Shown here piece by piece: positions 14,150 to 26,470 of a stretch of 64,000 nt of DNA. How positions within the stretch are numbered: the stretch's first letter is position 1; the number at the start of each line of letters is the position of its first letter. The DNA is from Struthidea cinerea (Eukaryota; Chordata; Aves; Passeriformes; Corcoracidae), in contig VZTI01002344.1 of assembly GCA_013397865.1 (NCBI GenBank), forward strand, positions 856,474 to 920,473, given 5' to 3'. The notes under the pieces were generated by a model, which was not told the origin of the DNA, searched no databases, and saw nothing but the letters and a program-made list of their open reading frames with translations. Position numbers and translations under genes: made by a program.

Positions 14150-15500
14150 CTCCAATTTCCCTGCTCGCGCTTCTCCTATGCCTGACTCGCCTCCACCCCT
14201 GAAGCAGTGACCAGACCCCCACCTTGCCGACGACAACAGCAACCGCATCCCACGTTCCTCTAAGTGCCCGGGGCGCCCAGCCCGGCAGGCTGACGGCGGC
14301 CGAGCCCGGGGCAGCCGCTCCCCCGCCCCGGGGTCCGCNNNNNNNNNNNNNNNNNNNNNNNNNNNNNNNNNNNNNNNNNNNNNNNNNNNNNNNNNNNNNN
14401 NNNNNNNNNNNNNNNNNNNNNNNNNNNNNNNNNNNNNNNNNNNNNNNNNNNNNNNNNNNNNNNNNNNNNNNNNNNNNNNNNNNNNNNNNNNNNNNNNNNN
14501 NNNNNNNNNNNNNNNNNNNNNNNNNNNNNNNNNNNNNNNNNNNNNNNNNNNNNNNNNNNNNNNNNNNNNNNNNNNNNNNNNNNNNNNNNNNNNNNNNNNN
14601 NNNNNNNNNNNNNNNNNNNNNNNNNNNNNNNNNNNNNNNNNNNNNNNNNNNNNNNNNNNNNNNNNNNNNNNNNNNNNNNNNNNNNNNNNNNNNNNNNNNN
14701 NNNNNNNNNNNNNNNNNNNNNNNNNNNNNNNNNNNNNNNNNNNNNNNNNNNNNNNNNNNNNNNNNNNNNNNNNNNNNNNNNNNNNNNNNNNNNNNNNNNN
14801 NNNNNNNNNNNNNNNNNNNNNNNNNNNNNNNNNNNNNNNNNNNNNNNNNNNNNNNNNNNNNNNNNNNNNNNNNNNNNNNNNNNNNNNNNNNNNNNNNNNN
14901 NNNNNNNNNNNNNNNNNNNNNNNNNNNNNNNNNNNNNNNNNNNNNNNNNNNNNNNNNNNNNNNNNNNNNNNNNNNNNNNNNNNNNNNNNNNNNNNNNNNN
15001 NNNNNNNNNNNNNNNNNNNNNNNNNNNNNNNNNNGGCCTGGCCCGGCCCGGCGCAGCGCGGCCCCGGCGCGGATGGGGGTGCTGGAGGCGCTGGGCGCCG
15101 GCGCGGCGCGGCTGTTCTTCTACCCATCGCTGCTGTACACGGTAGCGCGGGCGCGGCTGCCCGGGTCCCGCCGGCCCTGGTTCCACCGCATCGACGAAGT
15201 CGTGCTGCTCGGGGCGCTGCCGTTGCGGGGGCGCATCCGCAGGGTAAGATGGGCGCAGCGGGGCGGGCCGGGCCGGGCCGGGAGGACCGGAGGTCCCTGA
15301 CGGTGCCTGTGCCCGCAGCTGGTGGCGGAGGAGAACGTGCGCGGCGTGGTCACCCTCACCGAGGACTACGAGACCCGGTTCCTCTGTTTTTCCCCCCAGG
15401 TGAGCCCCGGAATGCTGCTGCCCCACCCCAGACGGGTCTCTCGTCGCTCTGTCTGTCCCGGCACAGATGAGGCTTTAGCCGCCTCCTGCCCTCATCCTGG
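14150..15500. promoter_or_regulatory. CpG island, promoter of PTPMT1 (likely shared with CELF1)
   Basis: Sequence on both sides of the N gap is very rich in G, C and CpG, in contrast to the AT-rich flanks. The PTPMT1 start codon lies at 15073, inside the island. In human the same interval is a bidirectional promoter for PTPMT1 and CELF1, and the AT-rich region to the left fits a CELF1 intron. The transcription start itself is hidden in the gap. Confidence 0.7.
14339..15034. other. Assembly gap (696 N)
   Basis: A run of unknown bases inside a GC-rich island. It removes the PTPMT1 5' UTR and promoter core, and probably the first exon of the gene in the opposite direction. Long open frames that cross it exist only because N codons contain no stop. 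Confidence 0.99.
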
Positions 15501-17132
15501 CAGCGACCGCCAAGTCCTGTGGCAGCAAAGACGTGACTACTCGTACCTAAGCCGACTTTTAAAACTATGCGACAAACCAGTAAAGCGTGAGCATGCGAGT
15601 GAAATGTTGGAGCTGCAGTGGCAGGGAGGGACAGGGAGCATGGAATCCACGTATATCACTATACAGGAATGGCTTTTGAGTTGGGAAGAGATCCCAGCTT
15701 CCCTCTTTTCCTTTAGCTGAACCACATTTTTTCAGTTCCTTTTAACTACTACTTTTTGATGACCAGCACTTAAGTTTTCATACATCTGATTTAAAGGATT
15801 GACATTCAAAGTCTGTTTACAGCCTCTCTGAATTTCTCAACTGTCTCAACAGGTTCTGAGTTTCTTTCAGTAAAAAAACCAACCCAAAAGTTCACTGACC
15901 AAATCTGCTATGTCTGTTACAGGAATGGGAGGCAATGGGAGTAGAGCAACTGCGTCTCTGCACTGTGGATCTAACTGGAGTCCCCACCTTGGAAAACCTG
16001 CACAAGGGCGTGGAGTTCATCCTGAGACACCGAGCCCGCGGTAACAGCGTCTATGTGCACTGCAAGGCAGGGCGCTCCCGCAGTGCCACCATGGTGGCAG
16101 CATACTTAATTCAGGTCAGAAAGAGCTTCTGCTACATGGGGTTTATTTTCATTAAAAAATGGAAATGAAATGCAGACAACCTTTATAGGTAACTCTCACT
16201 CAAGAAGCCTGAGCCCATACAGGGTAATATTCCATGATTTTACAGAGTTTGGACGCCCATTTTAAGAGAGGCCCCAAAATTATCTTGCTGTTTTGAATGC
16301 AAATTTTGAATGATTCTGCTTTTCTTAATTCTTTCTGTAGAGGAACAGATTGAGGTAGGAATACCAAGTCACTCAGGAGCATAGGTTCACTGAGCAGATA
16401 AACATCCATTTTTGTTGTTCATATTTTCTCCTTGGTTCACTGGAGTGGTGAGCCTTCCTATGCTTTTCCATAAATACAATTCAGGATCAAGAGAACTCAC
16501 TTCAGTTTTCTGAATTCCTCTACCAACCCAGCTAGGGAAATCAGCACTAAGAACAAAGTCCTACCTGTGGATTCTTCCTTTTGTTTTATTAAGCTCTCCC
16601 TGGAAAATTTTCCATTAGTGCTGAAGGGAAAATTTTCTCACTAAGTGCTGAAATGTGATGGGAGTACCAGTAAAGTTTTTTTAAAAAAATTTAAAAGCCA
16701 GCTGCACTTTTGCTCTGGTCTAGTGGGGCTAAAACAGGAAACTATTCACAACATGAAGGAAGAGTGAGCGAGACAGAAAGTGGAAGGCCCAGGTAGCAAC
16801 CGTTCCTCTTTAACTGAGGGACTCATTTCATGAATGCGTGACTTTCAGGCCTCTCTGAGACGAACATCAAGTAAACCTAAGGAGCAAAGCAGCAGCAAGC
16901 TTTCTAACACCTCTAATATTGCCTGTAGCCTCCAGGAGGGTTCCATTAACTGGTGGAAAGATGGAATGGATTTTCACTTGGTGGGTTTCTGCCTTTTCAG
17001 CTGCATCACTGGAGCCCTCAGGAAGCAATAGAGGCCATTGCCAAGATTCGTCCCCATATCCTCGTTCGACACAAGCAAGTCCAGGTCCTGGAGAAATTTC
17101 ACAGGAACATGATCACTGGGAGAACTGCATAA
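15073..17132 (+). CDS. PTPMT1: PTPMT1, mitochondrial phosphatidylglycerophosphate phosphatase
   Basis: Four coding exons: 15073-15243, 15319-15399, 15923-16114 and 17001-17132. All have GT-AG introns and all junctions are in phase 0; together they encode 191 residues. Exon 3 carries the dual-specificity phosphatase loop HCKAGRSR, with the nucleophile at Cys131 and the phosphate-binding Arg at residue 137. The general-acid region is VDLTGVP in the same exon. The family enzyme dephosphorylates phosphatidylglycerophosphate to phosphatidylglycerol on the matrix face of the inner mitochondrial membrane, a step in cardiolipin synthesis. The N-terminus (Met, then a hydrophobic and Arg-rich stretch) fits a mitochondrial anchor or targeting signal. 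The start is the first in-frame Met after the gap and gives close to the usual length of about 200. A poly(A) signal AATAAA lies at 17226-17231. Name assigned from recalled family sequence and synteny. Confidence 0.95.
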
Positions 17133-17225
17133 CGTAGTAATAACTATCAAAATCCCCATCTCAGCTGCTATAAAAAAAGTTTTTATGATCTAACAAAAGC
17201 TTAAGTGTTTTTCTTCTTGACCATC

Positions 17226-17231
17226 AATAAA
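17226..17231 (+). terminator. PTPMT1 polyadenylation signal
   Basis: AATAAA 94 bases after the PTPMT1 stop codon. The convergent KBTBD4 signal is about 200 bases further on. Confidence 0.7.
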
Positions 17232-17436
17232 GAACTGTTTACATAAATTACAGTAAAGGGGAAATAGGGCTGTTTCATCAAAACTTTCCTTATGGCTAAT
17301 ATCCTAGATTTCTTGGAGCCCTTTAGTTCTTTTCCACACATCAATGCTGAGCGGAACTGCAATCCACAGGAAGTTCAAAAATATTTGTATTTGAAGCAAA
17401 GAGAGAAAAAACAATATACTTTGTCTCAGTAGAGAC

Positions 17437-17442
17437 TTTATT
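17437..17442 (-). terminator. KBTBD4 polyadenylation signal
   Basis: TTTATT on the plus strand, which is AATAAA on the minus strand. It lies about 760 bases beyond the KBTBD4 stop and would close its 3' UTR. Confidence 0.6.
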
Positions 17443-18202
17443 CAGATTCTTACCCAAAGGGTTACAGTGCCAACAGAGAGGGGTAGGAGGAAGTGGTCTT
17501 ATTTCTGCCTTTTCACCAACACTATGTTATAATTACAGGTGGGGATTTCCTGTACAGTAAAGGAAGCCAATGCTCTAAAAATTATCTCCCTCTTTATACT
17601 AGGTGATGACAGAGCAGTAAGCAAGTACTCAGTTGGTTACCACTCCTCTAGGAGAAGTGCTGAATGTAACCTAAGGGTCCTGGGGTCAGTTCTGGAATCT
17701 GTTTGCCAGGCCCTCCATCTGCAAAAGGACACAGGAATGTTTAAATGGAGGTATCCCTGGGGGACACAGTGCACGTCTAACTCTGTGACTGACACAGCAG
17801 CAACACACAGTCTCCTAGGCAGTTAAAACTAGCAGTCTGGGCCAAAGAAGATGCTGTCCATATGCCATAGGATTTTTTTAGTGGTGGATTGGTTCCAGGC
17901 TAAAACAGCCATTTGCTGCTGTTTGGGCCTCAAACGCAAGCAGCTTATCATCAAGGAATCAAAGTAATAGCATGTAGTCCATCTGAAATCTAAGATACAA
18001 CAGTTCAATACAGTTTCAATAGTGCTATGTAAAAGAATAGGCCCACAGTCAGAAAGCCTGTACTTCCTCTGCACAGGTACAGAGGATGGGGTCTTTACTG
18101 GATGTTGTGAGCTTGTAGTAATTGGGACTGGTGCTGAGGGTCGCAGGTGTCTTCGAGCTGCACAGCAAGACACTGTTGCTGTCTTTCTATCACTGTGCCT
18201 GT

Positions 18203-21200
18203 TTAGGCCAGGACAAACTGCAGGTTAGTGAGCAACACTTTGATGCCACTCGTGACTGTTACAACAGAGGTGGCTGGGTTAAGTTTAAAAGTATTTGCAT
18301 CACCCTTTTTATAGCGGTCGCGAAAGACATAGATGCTGCCGTTGCAGCTGGCAATTTTCCAGAGGGATGGTACTGAGCTCCAGGCATCCGGGAGGCATAG
18401 CCGGGTGAAGCTATCCAGTAGGGGATTGTAGCAGAGCAGTGAATCCCCCTCGGCCACAACGAACACCACATCCTTGTGCACAGCAGCGTGCATGCGCCCT
18501 GCGAAAGGCAGTACGTACGGCTTCACGTGGCATTTCTCTGTGTTGGTATCATAGCACTGAATGAGCCGAGAGGGCTTGGTGAAGAAGTCTAAGTCATTTT
18601 CCTCCCCACCCAGCAGGTAAATGACACCATTAAGGTTTACCCCTGCAGCTCCAGAGACTGCCACTTCCAATTGGCTGGTCTCTGTCCACACATTGTCTCG
18701 TACTCTGTAATATATGACAGCATTAGAGAGAGTGTCCTGTAGAGTTTTCCCCCCCAGTGAATATATTGCATCCTTGCTTGGCACGGAGACGAGGGTGTGC
18801 TGGAGCCGGTCACGGGGCAGAGGAGCACACCATTCCCAGTCTATAGTTGCATTGTTGCATTTCCACATGCGTCGTGGAATGGAGCCACCAACGACATACA
18901 GGTCACTACCATGCTTGCAGGCTGCAGTGATCTGGTGACACAGGCTGTTCTGGCCACTCACGCTTATGGAGTCATCATCAGCACAGTGCAGAGAGACAGC
19001 GAGCGAATGTGTACGTGATGACTCCTTTCCAATCAGATAGATGTGAACATTTTCTCCAATCACCTGGGCAAAAGGAGAAGAGTGTCAGCAGAATTAGATC
19101 TGTTTACACAAACATCAGTGATGCTCAAGACTAAAATTTTTCAGTTTAGGAAATTTTTCAGTTTAGGACCCACCTGTGGGCCTGAGGTATATAACCTGCC
19201 ACCCTACAACATTCAGGATTCAGAGCCTCAAGGCCTTTTCAACATACCATTCGTGTCTGACACAATAAAATAGCCACAGATGTCACTGGAACACAAGTAT
19301 TCAAGGTTTACGTAAGGTTTACGTAAGTTACATCACTGATGGAGTACAGTTGTTACAAAGGGAATGCCAGACATAGATTTCTGAACAGTTTCTTTGGTAA
19401 CTGAGGTGAAATAAGTTATTTGTGGCACTGCTCCAATCACCAGTGAAAGCCGCCTTAGGTTAAAATAAAAAAAGCTGTAAGTGGGGCTGCTATTTATGAC
19501 ACTGAAAGTATCCTCTCACAAGCGCCATTAATTTCAATGACATTTGTATTTTGTGACTTTCAAGTCACACCTGTGAGCAGAATACCCTGCCCTGAGAAGT
19601 GTGAAACCAGCAAGTGCTACACCAGCCCCAGAACATAAGGTCTTTTTATACCTTCAAACTCGATCGCAGAGTCTCTGAAAAGCCCGCTCGCTCCTCCTTG
19701 TTGAAGTTGATCCAGGTTTCTATGGCAACTGCTGGATTCTGAGAACATGGAACGCCATCTGCGGTTTGGGGACAGAAATGCATTTACGATATCTAGACAA
19801 AGGTGTATGTGCTCAGGAACACCCTTTTACTGCAGCTGCCTCCCCCCACTCCCACCACAAACCTTACTTTCTGGAGAGGAAAAATAGACACAGGTGTTCA
19901 TGGATTTTGTCAGGCATGATCAGCACTGCCAGCCAGCCAACTACATGAAACTAATTTTGATAATTATAAGAAGACAGAGCTGCCAGATCTTAAGCACTTT
20001 GTATGAGTTTCAGCAATCTATTCACGAATCTATGTCCAGGAGAAAGAGGACAGGAAAGAGAACTTACATGCTGTGTGACGACGACAAATACTTTCTTATT
20101 TAATCATTTAGGCAAAAAGATTCTGTTATTGGGAATCTCAGCGCCTGCCTTTCTTTCAGGCTGGTCCTAGAAACCTATCTAGCAAAAGTCATCTACAGAA
20201 TGTGTCTGAGCACTGTCAGGCAGCTGACCTTCACGACTGAACATCTGGTGTTGCTGCTATCCTCTTAACATTTGGAAATCCCCAATGAGCTACTAGAGCT
20301 TTTCTTAGCTGTGTGACAGTAGGAAACACTCCACAGACTGCATGAAATTTCAATCTCTTTCCAGACATAACTGGAAGTTTTGGTTAAGCCACGAACTCTT
20401 GCATCGTCATCATCAGTACATTACCTAAAAGATTTTAGGTATTTCCTTCCAGTTTGAAAGCCAGCAATTATGCCTGGGTTCATTGAGAAGCTTCCCTATG
20501 AAGACTCTCTAATTTTGTAGTCTGTTCTCATGACAAACTCTGAATTCAATGATGCTGAAGGCACCAGACAAATTCCAGTGTTTTTCTCTATAGTGGAAGG
20601 GAGCAGAAAAAGTGTGGCACAAAAGCAGGTATTTCAACTCTGTTTAAAAGGATTCCCATAAGCTAACCATCACATGAAGTGCTTAAATGGAAAAAAATTG
20701 ATGTTGAAATTGGTCCTAGAGTGCAACAGAAGGTAAACTTAATAAATTACTATTTCAAGAAATTAATTTTAATCCTTGCCACTAAAAGCTTCCTCTATTT
20801 AATTCTCCATTAACTAAACAAAGATGCAGGAAATGCAAAAGAAAAGGATTTTTCCTACCAGCAGAAGGTAAGTACTTTGGATTTTAATCCATTTTATGAG
20901 CTAAGCTGTGGCATAAATGCTGAGTAATGTGATTCTACATATGAAAATAGATGATGCATGGAAAAAAGTTATACTGAGCAGTTGTTTTAATTTAGGACCA
21001 CAAGTGCTAAAGTCCATAGTCCTAAAACTGGTTTTTATGTGGAATCCCTAGGAAATTAAAGGTGATTGACCTCTACAGTTTTATTTCATTATTTTAGAGG
21101 GGTTTTTTAATGAACTTGCAACTTACTTTAAAAACTTTAGCTAGATAGATATCAAAATTACTCTAAGTTTATCACACTTTTTGAGCTATCAGTACATATA

Positions 21201-24200
21201 CTCAATAGGTTCTTGACTGTAAGTTTCTTTAGATGCAATAGAGATAATTTAATGCAGTATCTGTAAAGACTCATATGCATAGCATCAACTCTAAAGGCTA
21301 GTTTAAGTCTTATGGATAGATTTGCCAGTGTTCCAAAGAAACCAGTCATGGCAGACTTATTTTTGTAACAGCATATAAAACACATGACACACAAAGTATA
21401 GTTACTTACTCAGTTACAAAGAGTAATTAAAAGCAAGAAAGAGGCACATCTGAATGTATGAGCTGCTTCTACATTCTTTCTTCCTCTAGCAATGATACCT
21501 AACTGCAGAAAAATGGACTTGTGACTGCAGCATCCTGGAGAGGTGACAAATACTGGCTGTACCTACTAGGGCAGCAGATCTTTAAGGATTGGTGGAAGCT
21601 GGACTAAGTTGGTCATGTGTTGACACGTCCTTCACAACACTAAGTCATTGCATCCATTATTGTGGAAGGCTAGTACCTTTACAAGAAGGGTAATTACTGC
21701 ATTACTCAAGATGTTACAATGCCTCTATTCCAGTCAGTTGAGTGCCTAAGTAATCCTAACAATTATATACAATTGTAAATAACACTAAAATAGTCTAAAA
21801 ATATGTGCTCAAGCCTTCTTACAGATGTTGAATTATTGCATTACTATGTTAAATGATTATGAGCTAAAGGGATAAAAAAGACTTTCATCAGATGTTTATT
21901 TCTGGTAAGCCTTCTTTGTTTTACTTTTAATGCAAGCAAAAATACAACAAATTGTTGGAAGTTATGTTTAAAAAATGTGTAACACTTCTAACCTGTTGAC
22001 TCAGGAACTGCTGTGAATTTCCAACATCCTCTATGTCCCTTTTCTATAGCTTAGATGTTTCATGTCCAGTAACAATTAATAGTTTGGGGCTTTGTCTGAT
22101 AAAGAAATGTTTTGCTTTGCTTTGCTTAGCTAAGTCTCTGAATAGACAGTGATTATGAAAGGTTGGATCTTTCCATCTATTTTGTTCACTAAGTGACCAG
22201 ACTCTGAAAGTCTCTTTCTACGTCCACATCCTAGGCAGTTTCAAGAACTCCTTACCTGTAAGGATGTCTGTCAGTAGGCGGAGAGGCAGGTGTAGGAACT
22301 CCTCTGTCTCCTGCAGCTGAGACAAATGTGACTTTGCACAGTGTTTGGCAGCTGTGTAGAGCTCCATGTCACTGTGTTGATCTGCCAACCACATGACCTG
22401 CAGACAGTTTCTAACCTGCACCGTACGGGCCAGAAAACGGGAGCACTCTTCAAAAAGGGCAGTCAGCTGGTACATGTCTGCCACTTCATAGGTTTCCTGC
22501 AACTCCTCTGCCCTCAGCTTTACGGTTCCATGGTAAATATAGTCCACAAGGAGCTGAAAGACACTCTCACTAACGTCCTGCAGCTCAATCACCCGGTTGT
22601 GGGCCTCCTTTAGGTTGGAAGTGAACATAGAACGAAAAAAGCAGCTCTGAGCTGAGAGGACCAAACGGTGCAGCTGGAATTCTTTGCCTTCCACTGATAT
22701 TGTAACATCAGCAAAGAGCTCATCCTCCAAGCATAATTTCATAATACCCTGGGCCACGCGGCCTGAGTGGGAGCGGTCGGTGAAGGTGTAGTTCACAAAG
22801 TAGTTTTCTTCTGCAGAGGAGCCTCCAGTCTCTTCTGACGAGTCCATGGTGCTGCACAAATCAGACCTCCAGCAATCTGTAAAATCACAATAATTATACG
22901 GCTTTCTCTCACCACTAACAAGATTATGCAGTACTTCAGGGTACAGGGAAAAATCAAACATATTGGTGAGAGTCCAGCATATTTTAGACTAAATATAAAC
23001 AGCACAGCCAGAAACTTGTGCTTGAGCTTCAGAATCTCAAACAACAAATGAGAAGTTGGCATAATTAAAATTATAGTATATACCAAACTTCCAGTACAGT
23101 GAACATCACATCCCAGCAGGGCTGGGAGATGTGCATATCTTTTCACCACTCATTTCACCGACACAAAGAAATGCAGCAAGTTATTCAAGTGGAAAGTCCA
23201 GCAACCACCCTAGGAAACTTGCAAAGCCAAAAAAAGTGGCAGCAGCATAGCTGGACTAGATGTGAAAAGGATTACAGTATCATACTAAAAAAGAGCACAG
23301 GCAGCAGTTCATATAATCAGGAGGTGTTAATTACTGTCCAAACCCAATGATGAATCTGTATCAAGGTGAACTTGTTTTTACCAAAAAGATGCACAAGATG
23401 TCTGCCAGACATAACCACCAGTCCTTCAAGCTAACCAAATGAGATAACTGATGGTTATGCTGTTTGTTAAAGTGCCAGTCAACTTCAGCACGCAAAATAA
23501 CATTAGATGTTGTTAGTCACTGCTTCCCAAGTGGAAAGGGGAACAAAATTTAAAAGAAAACACCTCTTAGTAGGTACCACAGATGTTTGCAGAGCTCCAG
23601 ATAGTTTGTGGGTCAGAAAAGCTTCTGAAACATAGACAGACTACTACAGCAAGGAGCTCTTTTTTACCATGGCTCTTGACAGCATTAGGAGCAGTTGCCT
23701 ACCTGCAGTCACTTTAGACTTATTTTTACAACTGAACTACCAGCCATGATGTCTGATATCACACATTTCTTCAATTAATAATGACCATTATTTCAAGTAC
23801 AATGTTTCACAAAGATGTGATTTTTTTTTCTCCAGCAGATCCAGTTACTCTTCCACGGTTTATCTTGTCAAACATGCATTTTCTTACAATTACTCTGCTT
23901 GATCAGGAGGGCTCCTAACTTCTTTGCTCAAATTCTGTTCATGGGAAGTAGCGTTGACATCCCTAATTGTATGGACGAGTCCATCTCATCTCTGGTGATT
24001 GCCTGCCTTAATTACACTCTTATCTCGATTTTACAGTAGTTCTGGTCTGTCTGAAAAGTACCTATACATTAGTCTGTAAGAGACTGAGGAACTGCAGTCA
24101 GCATAGAACACATCAGTACTATTTTTCCAGCTTTACAAAGTATGAGCCTATCCTGCAAATTGGCTTCCACTTTGGCTAAAGCTCTTTATCCTTACAGTCA

Positions 24201-25303
24201 AGGTGCTTAGGAGCTTCAGCCCAGAATGCAGAAGAGATCACACAGAGCACCAGGATATGGACAGATGAACTACTCTGTGCCCTTGGCATGACAGAACCAG
24301 CTGCCCTGCACAACTCCCAGAGTACTGATGCCAAGTCACAGGAGAAAAGCCAAGAACCAGCTAAAGACTATGCAAATCTCACATCCTCCTGGCAGACACC
24401 CAGACAAAGCTCCCCTTTGCACCCATGGTGTCTCTGCTATAAAGAAAGAGGCATAGAGGACAGTTAACTGTCCTATAAAGCCAAATCTTATGCTCCATGC
24501 ATTCCGTAGGCCAGGCTATCAGTGACAGTGGTTTAACCAACACCTGGTACACCTCCTTCACAGAATCACAGAACCACTTAGGCTGGAAAAATCCTGAGAC
24601 CGTCGAGGCCAACCTATGACTGAACACCACCATGTCAACTAGACCATGGCACTGAGCGCCACTTCCAGTCTTTCCTGAAACACCTCCAGGGACAGCAACT
24701 CCACCACCTCCCTGGGCAGTCCATTCCAGTCTCTAATCATCCTTCCTGTGAAGACATTCTTCCTAATGTCCAGCCTAAACCTCGCCTGGTGCAGCTTAAG
24801 CCTGTGTTCTCTCGTCTTGTCGCTGGCTGCCCGGGAGAAAGGCCAACCCCCACCTGGCGACAACCTCCTTTCAGGCAGTTGGAGAGGGTGACAAGCTCAT
24901 CTCTGAGCCTTCTTTTCTCCAGGCTAAACAAACCCAGCTCCCTCAGCCGCTCCTCTCAGGACTTGTGCTCCAGCTTCCCTCCTTCGTTGCTCCTGACAGG
25001 GTCGCGGATGCCACGGCGGCGCCCGGGATCGGGGGATCCCTAAGTACAGCTGACAGCGACACTACGGTCCGGGGCGAGGAGAAGGAAGGAAGGGAGGCTG
25101 ATCCTCGGAGAAACGCAGATTCCCACCAGGGCCGCGTTGACGCTGTGCAAGGCTCGGCGCTGGCTCAGTCCGGGGGCTGCCGGCGTCCCCCGCCCTCCGC
25201 GCCCACACCTCCGCAGCGCTCGCTGCTCCGTCCCCGGGCCGGCGGCCGCGCTCCTCGCCCCCGGCCGCGCCGCGCGGCACCCACCTGCGGCGCCTCCCTT
25301 CAT
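18203..25303 (-). CDS. KBTBD4: KBTBD4, BTB-BACK-Kelch adaptor of cullin-3
   Basis: Four coding exons in transcription order: 25303-25285 (19 nt, encoding MKGGAA plus one base), 22876-22256, 19758-19652 and 19063-18203. Phases match throughout and give 535 residues; the human long form is 534. A second in-frame Met with a strong Kozak context, at 22847, would give 519 residues, like the human short form. The BTB domain spans roughly residues 43-155, BACK 160-250 and the kelch repeats about 290-535. The family binds CUL3 through BTB-BACK and recruits substrates through kelch for ubiquitination. The kelch loop SIPRRMW is present, with Pro312-Arg313-Arg314; in human this loop is the site of neomorphic indels in medulloblastoma (established knowledge). 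The reading frame is intact. The gene is head to head with NDUFS3 and tail to tail with PTPMT1. Confidence 0.95.
24561..24980 (-). mobile_element. CR1 LINE, 3' fragment
   Basis: The plus strand begins with CAGAATCACAGAACCACTTA and continues with the reverse complement of the avian CR1 3' region, including GGGCAGTCCATTCCAGTCTC and the stretch ending in TTCTCCAGGCTAAACAAACC. It is 5'-truncated, as is usual for CR1. It sits in KBTBD4 intron 1, about 300 bases from the first coding exon and at the edge of the CpG island. Confidence 0.9.
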
Positions 25304-25900
25304 GCCGCCGCCCCGGGGTNNNNNNNNNNNNNNNNNNNNNNNNNNNNNNNNNNNNNNNNNNNNNNNNNNNNNNNNNNNNNNNNNNNNNNNNNNNNNNNNN
25401 NNNNNNNNNNNNNNNNNNNNNNNNNNNNNNNNNNNNNNNNNNNNNNNNNNNNNNNNNNNNNNNNNNNNNNNNNNNNNNNNNNNNNNNNNNNNNNNNNNNN
25501 NNNNNNNNNNNNNNNNNNNNNNNNNNNNNNNNNNNNNNNNNNNNNNNNNNNNNNNNNNNNNNNNNNNNNNNNNNNNNNNNNNNNNNNNNNNNNNNNNNNN
25601 NNNNNNNNNNNNNNNNNNNNNNNNNNNNNNNNNNNNNNNNNNNNNNNNNNNNNNNNNNNNNNNNNNNNNNNNNNNNNNNNNNNNNNNNNNNNNNNNNNNN
25701 NNNNNNNNNNNNNNNNNNNNNNNNNNNNNNNNNNNNNNNNNNNNNNNNNNNNNNNNNNNNNNNNNNNNNNNNNNNNNNNNNNNNNNNNNNNNGGGCGGAC
25801 ACCGAACCGCCCCACGGACGTTCCTGGGCGATGGAACCGCTTTGGTGAGCCTGTCGGGAAAGGGTTGGTCCGGTCACCCGTAAACCCCAGTTGCGCAGAA
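25000..25900. promoter_or_regulatory. CpG island, bidirectional KBTBD4/NDUFS3 promoter
   Basis: GC- and CpG-rich on both sides of an N gap. The first KBTBD4 codon (25303, minus strand) lies inside it, and the visible NDUFS3 exons follow on the plus strand. The human orthologues share a head-to-head promoter. Confidence 0.75.
25320..25792. other. Assembly gap (473 N)
   Basis: Unknown bases inside the shared promoter island. The gap most probably hides the first coding exon of NDUFS3 (start codon and mitochondrial presequence) and the KBTBD4 transcription start. Confidence 0.99.
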
Positions 25901-26470
25901 AAGTGGCTCTGTCGGTAACCGTGCTTGCTCTGGGTCCCCATCTGCATCCTTTCTCAGATGCAGGGCCAGCCTGCTTTTTCTCTGCAAAGCTATGCTTGGG
26001 CGAGAGCTTCATAGCCCCTCATCGCCCTGGCTCTTAAAGGTTTTTAATCGTAACAGTGAAAAAACCCACCCCAACAGTGCGAGTTCCTAGAGTGTTTTGA
26101 TTATGAGGGGCTTGCTTAGATATTGACACATCCAAAAAAAACAGAAAACAAGGCCCTTTCTAGACCCGGGTTGAATGACATGAGCACTGCCTAAGATTAT
26201 CATCTCTGCTGCATTCTTTTTCATCTCGTTGTTTACTTCTTCATCATCTTGTTGGACAATTCTTGCTGCTCTTTAGAGTCAACAAAATTTTGCACTGACA
26301 CAAATTTCCTTATCAAAGTGTATGGTTACACGATCTGTGTAGCGCAAGTATGTTGCTATAGTGTAGTCTCTGACAGACAGCCAGACTGGTTAAAGGGAGT
26401 TTACTAGTCTTCTCTCTGTAGCTTTGTGTATTCTCTGTCGTAATCTTGGAAACTTTATTTTTCTCCTTAG

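Noticed and set aside
1..14338. CELF1 coding exons, expected to the left by synteny
   Set aside because: No RRM-like frame on either strand. At most a non-coding 5' exon or intron is present.
14135..15426. Long open frames of 330-388 codons on both strands
   Set aside because: They cross the N gap, which contains no stops by definition. Only the PTPMT1 start beyond the gap is real.
24639..25043. Open frames with protein-like runs near 24.7 kb
   Set aside because: They are translations of a CR1 3' region, not a host gene.
25062..26012. Open frames of 215-317 codons across the second gap
   Set aside because: Artefacts of the N run plus GC-rich flanks. Part of the left flank is CR1 and KBTBD4 exon 1.
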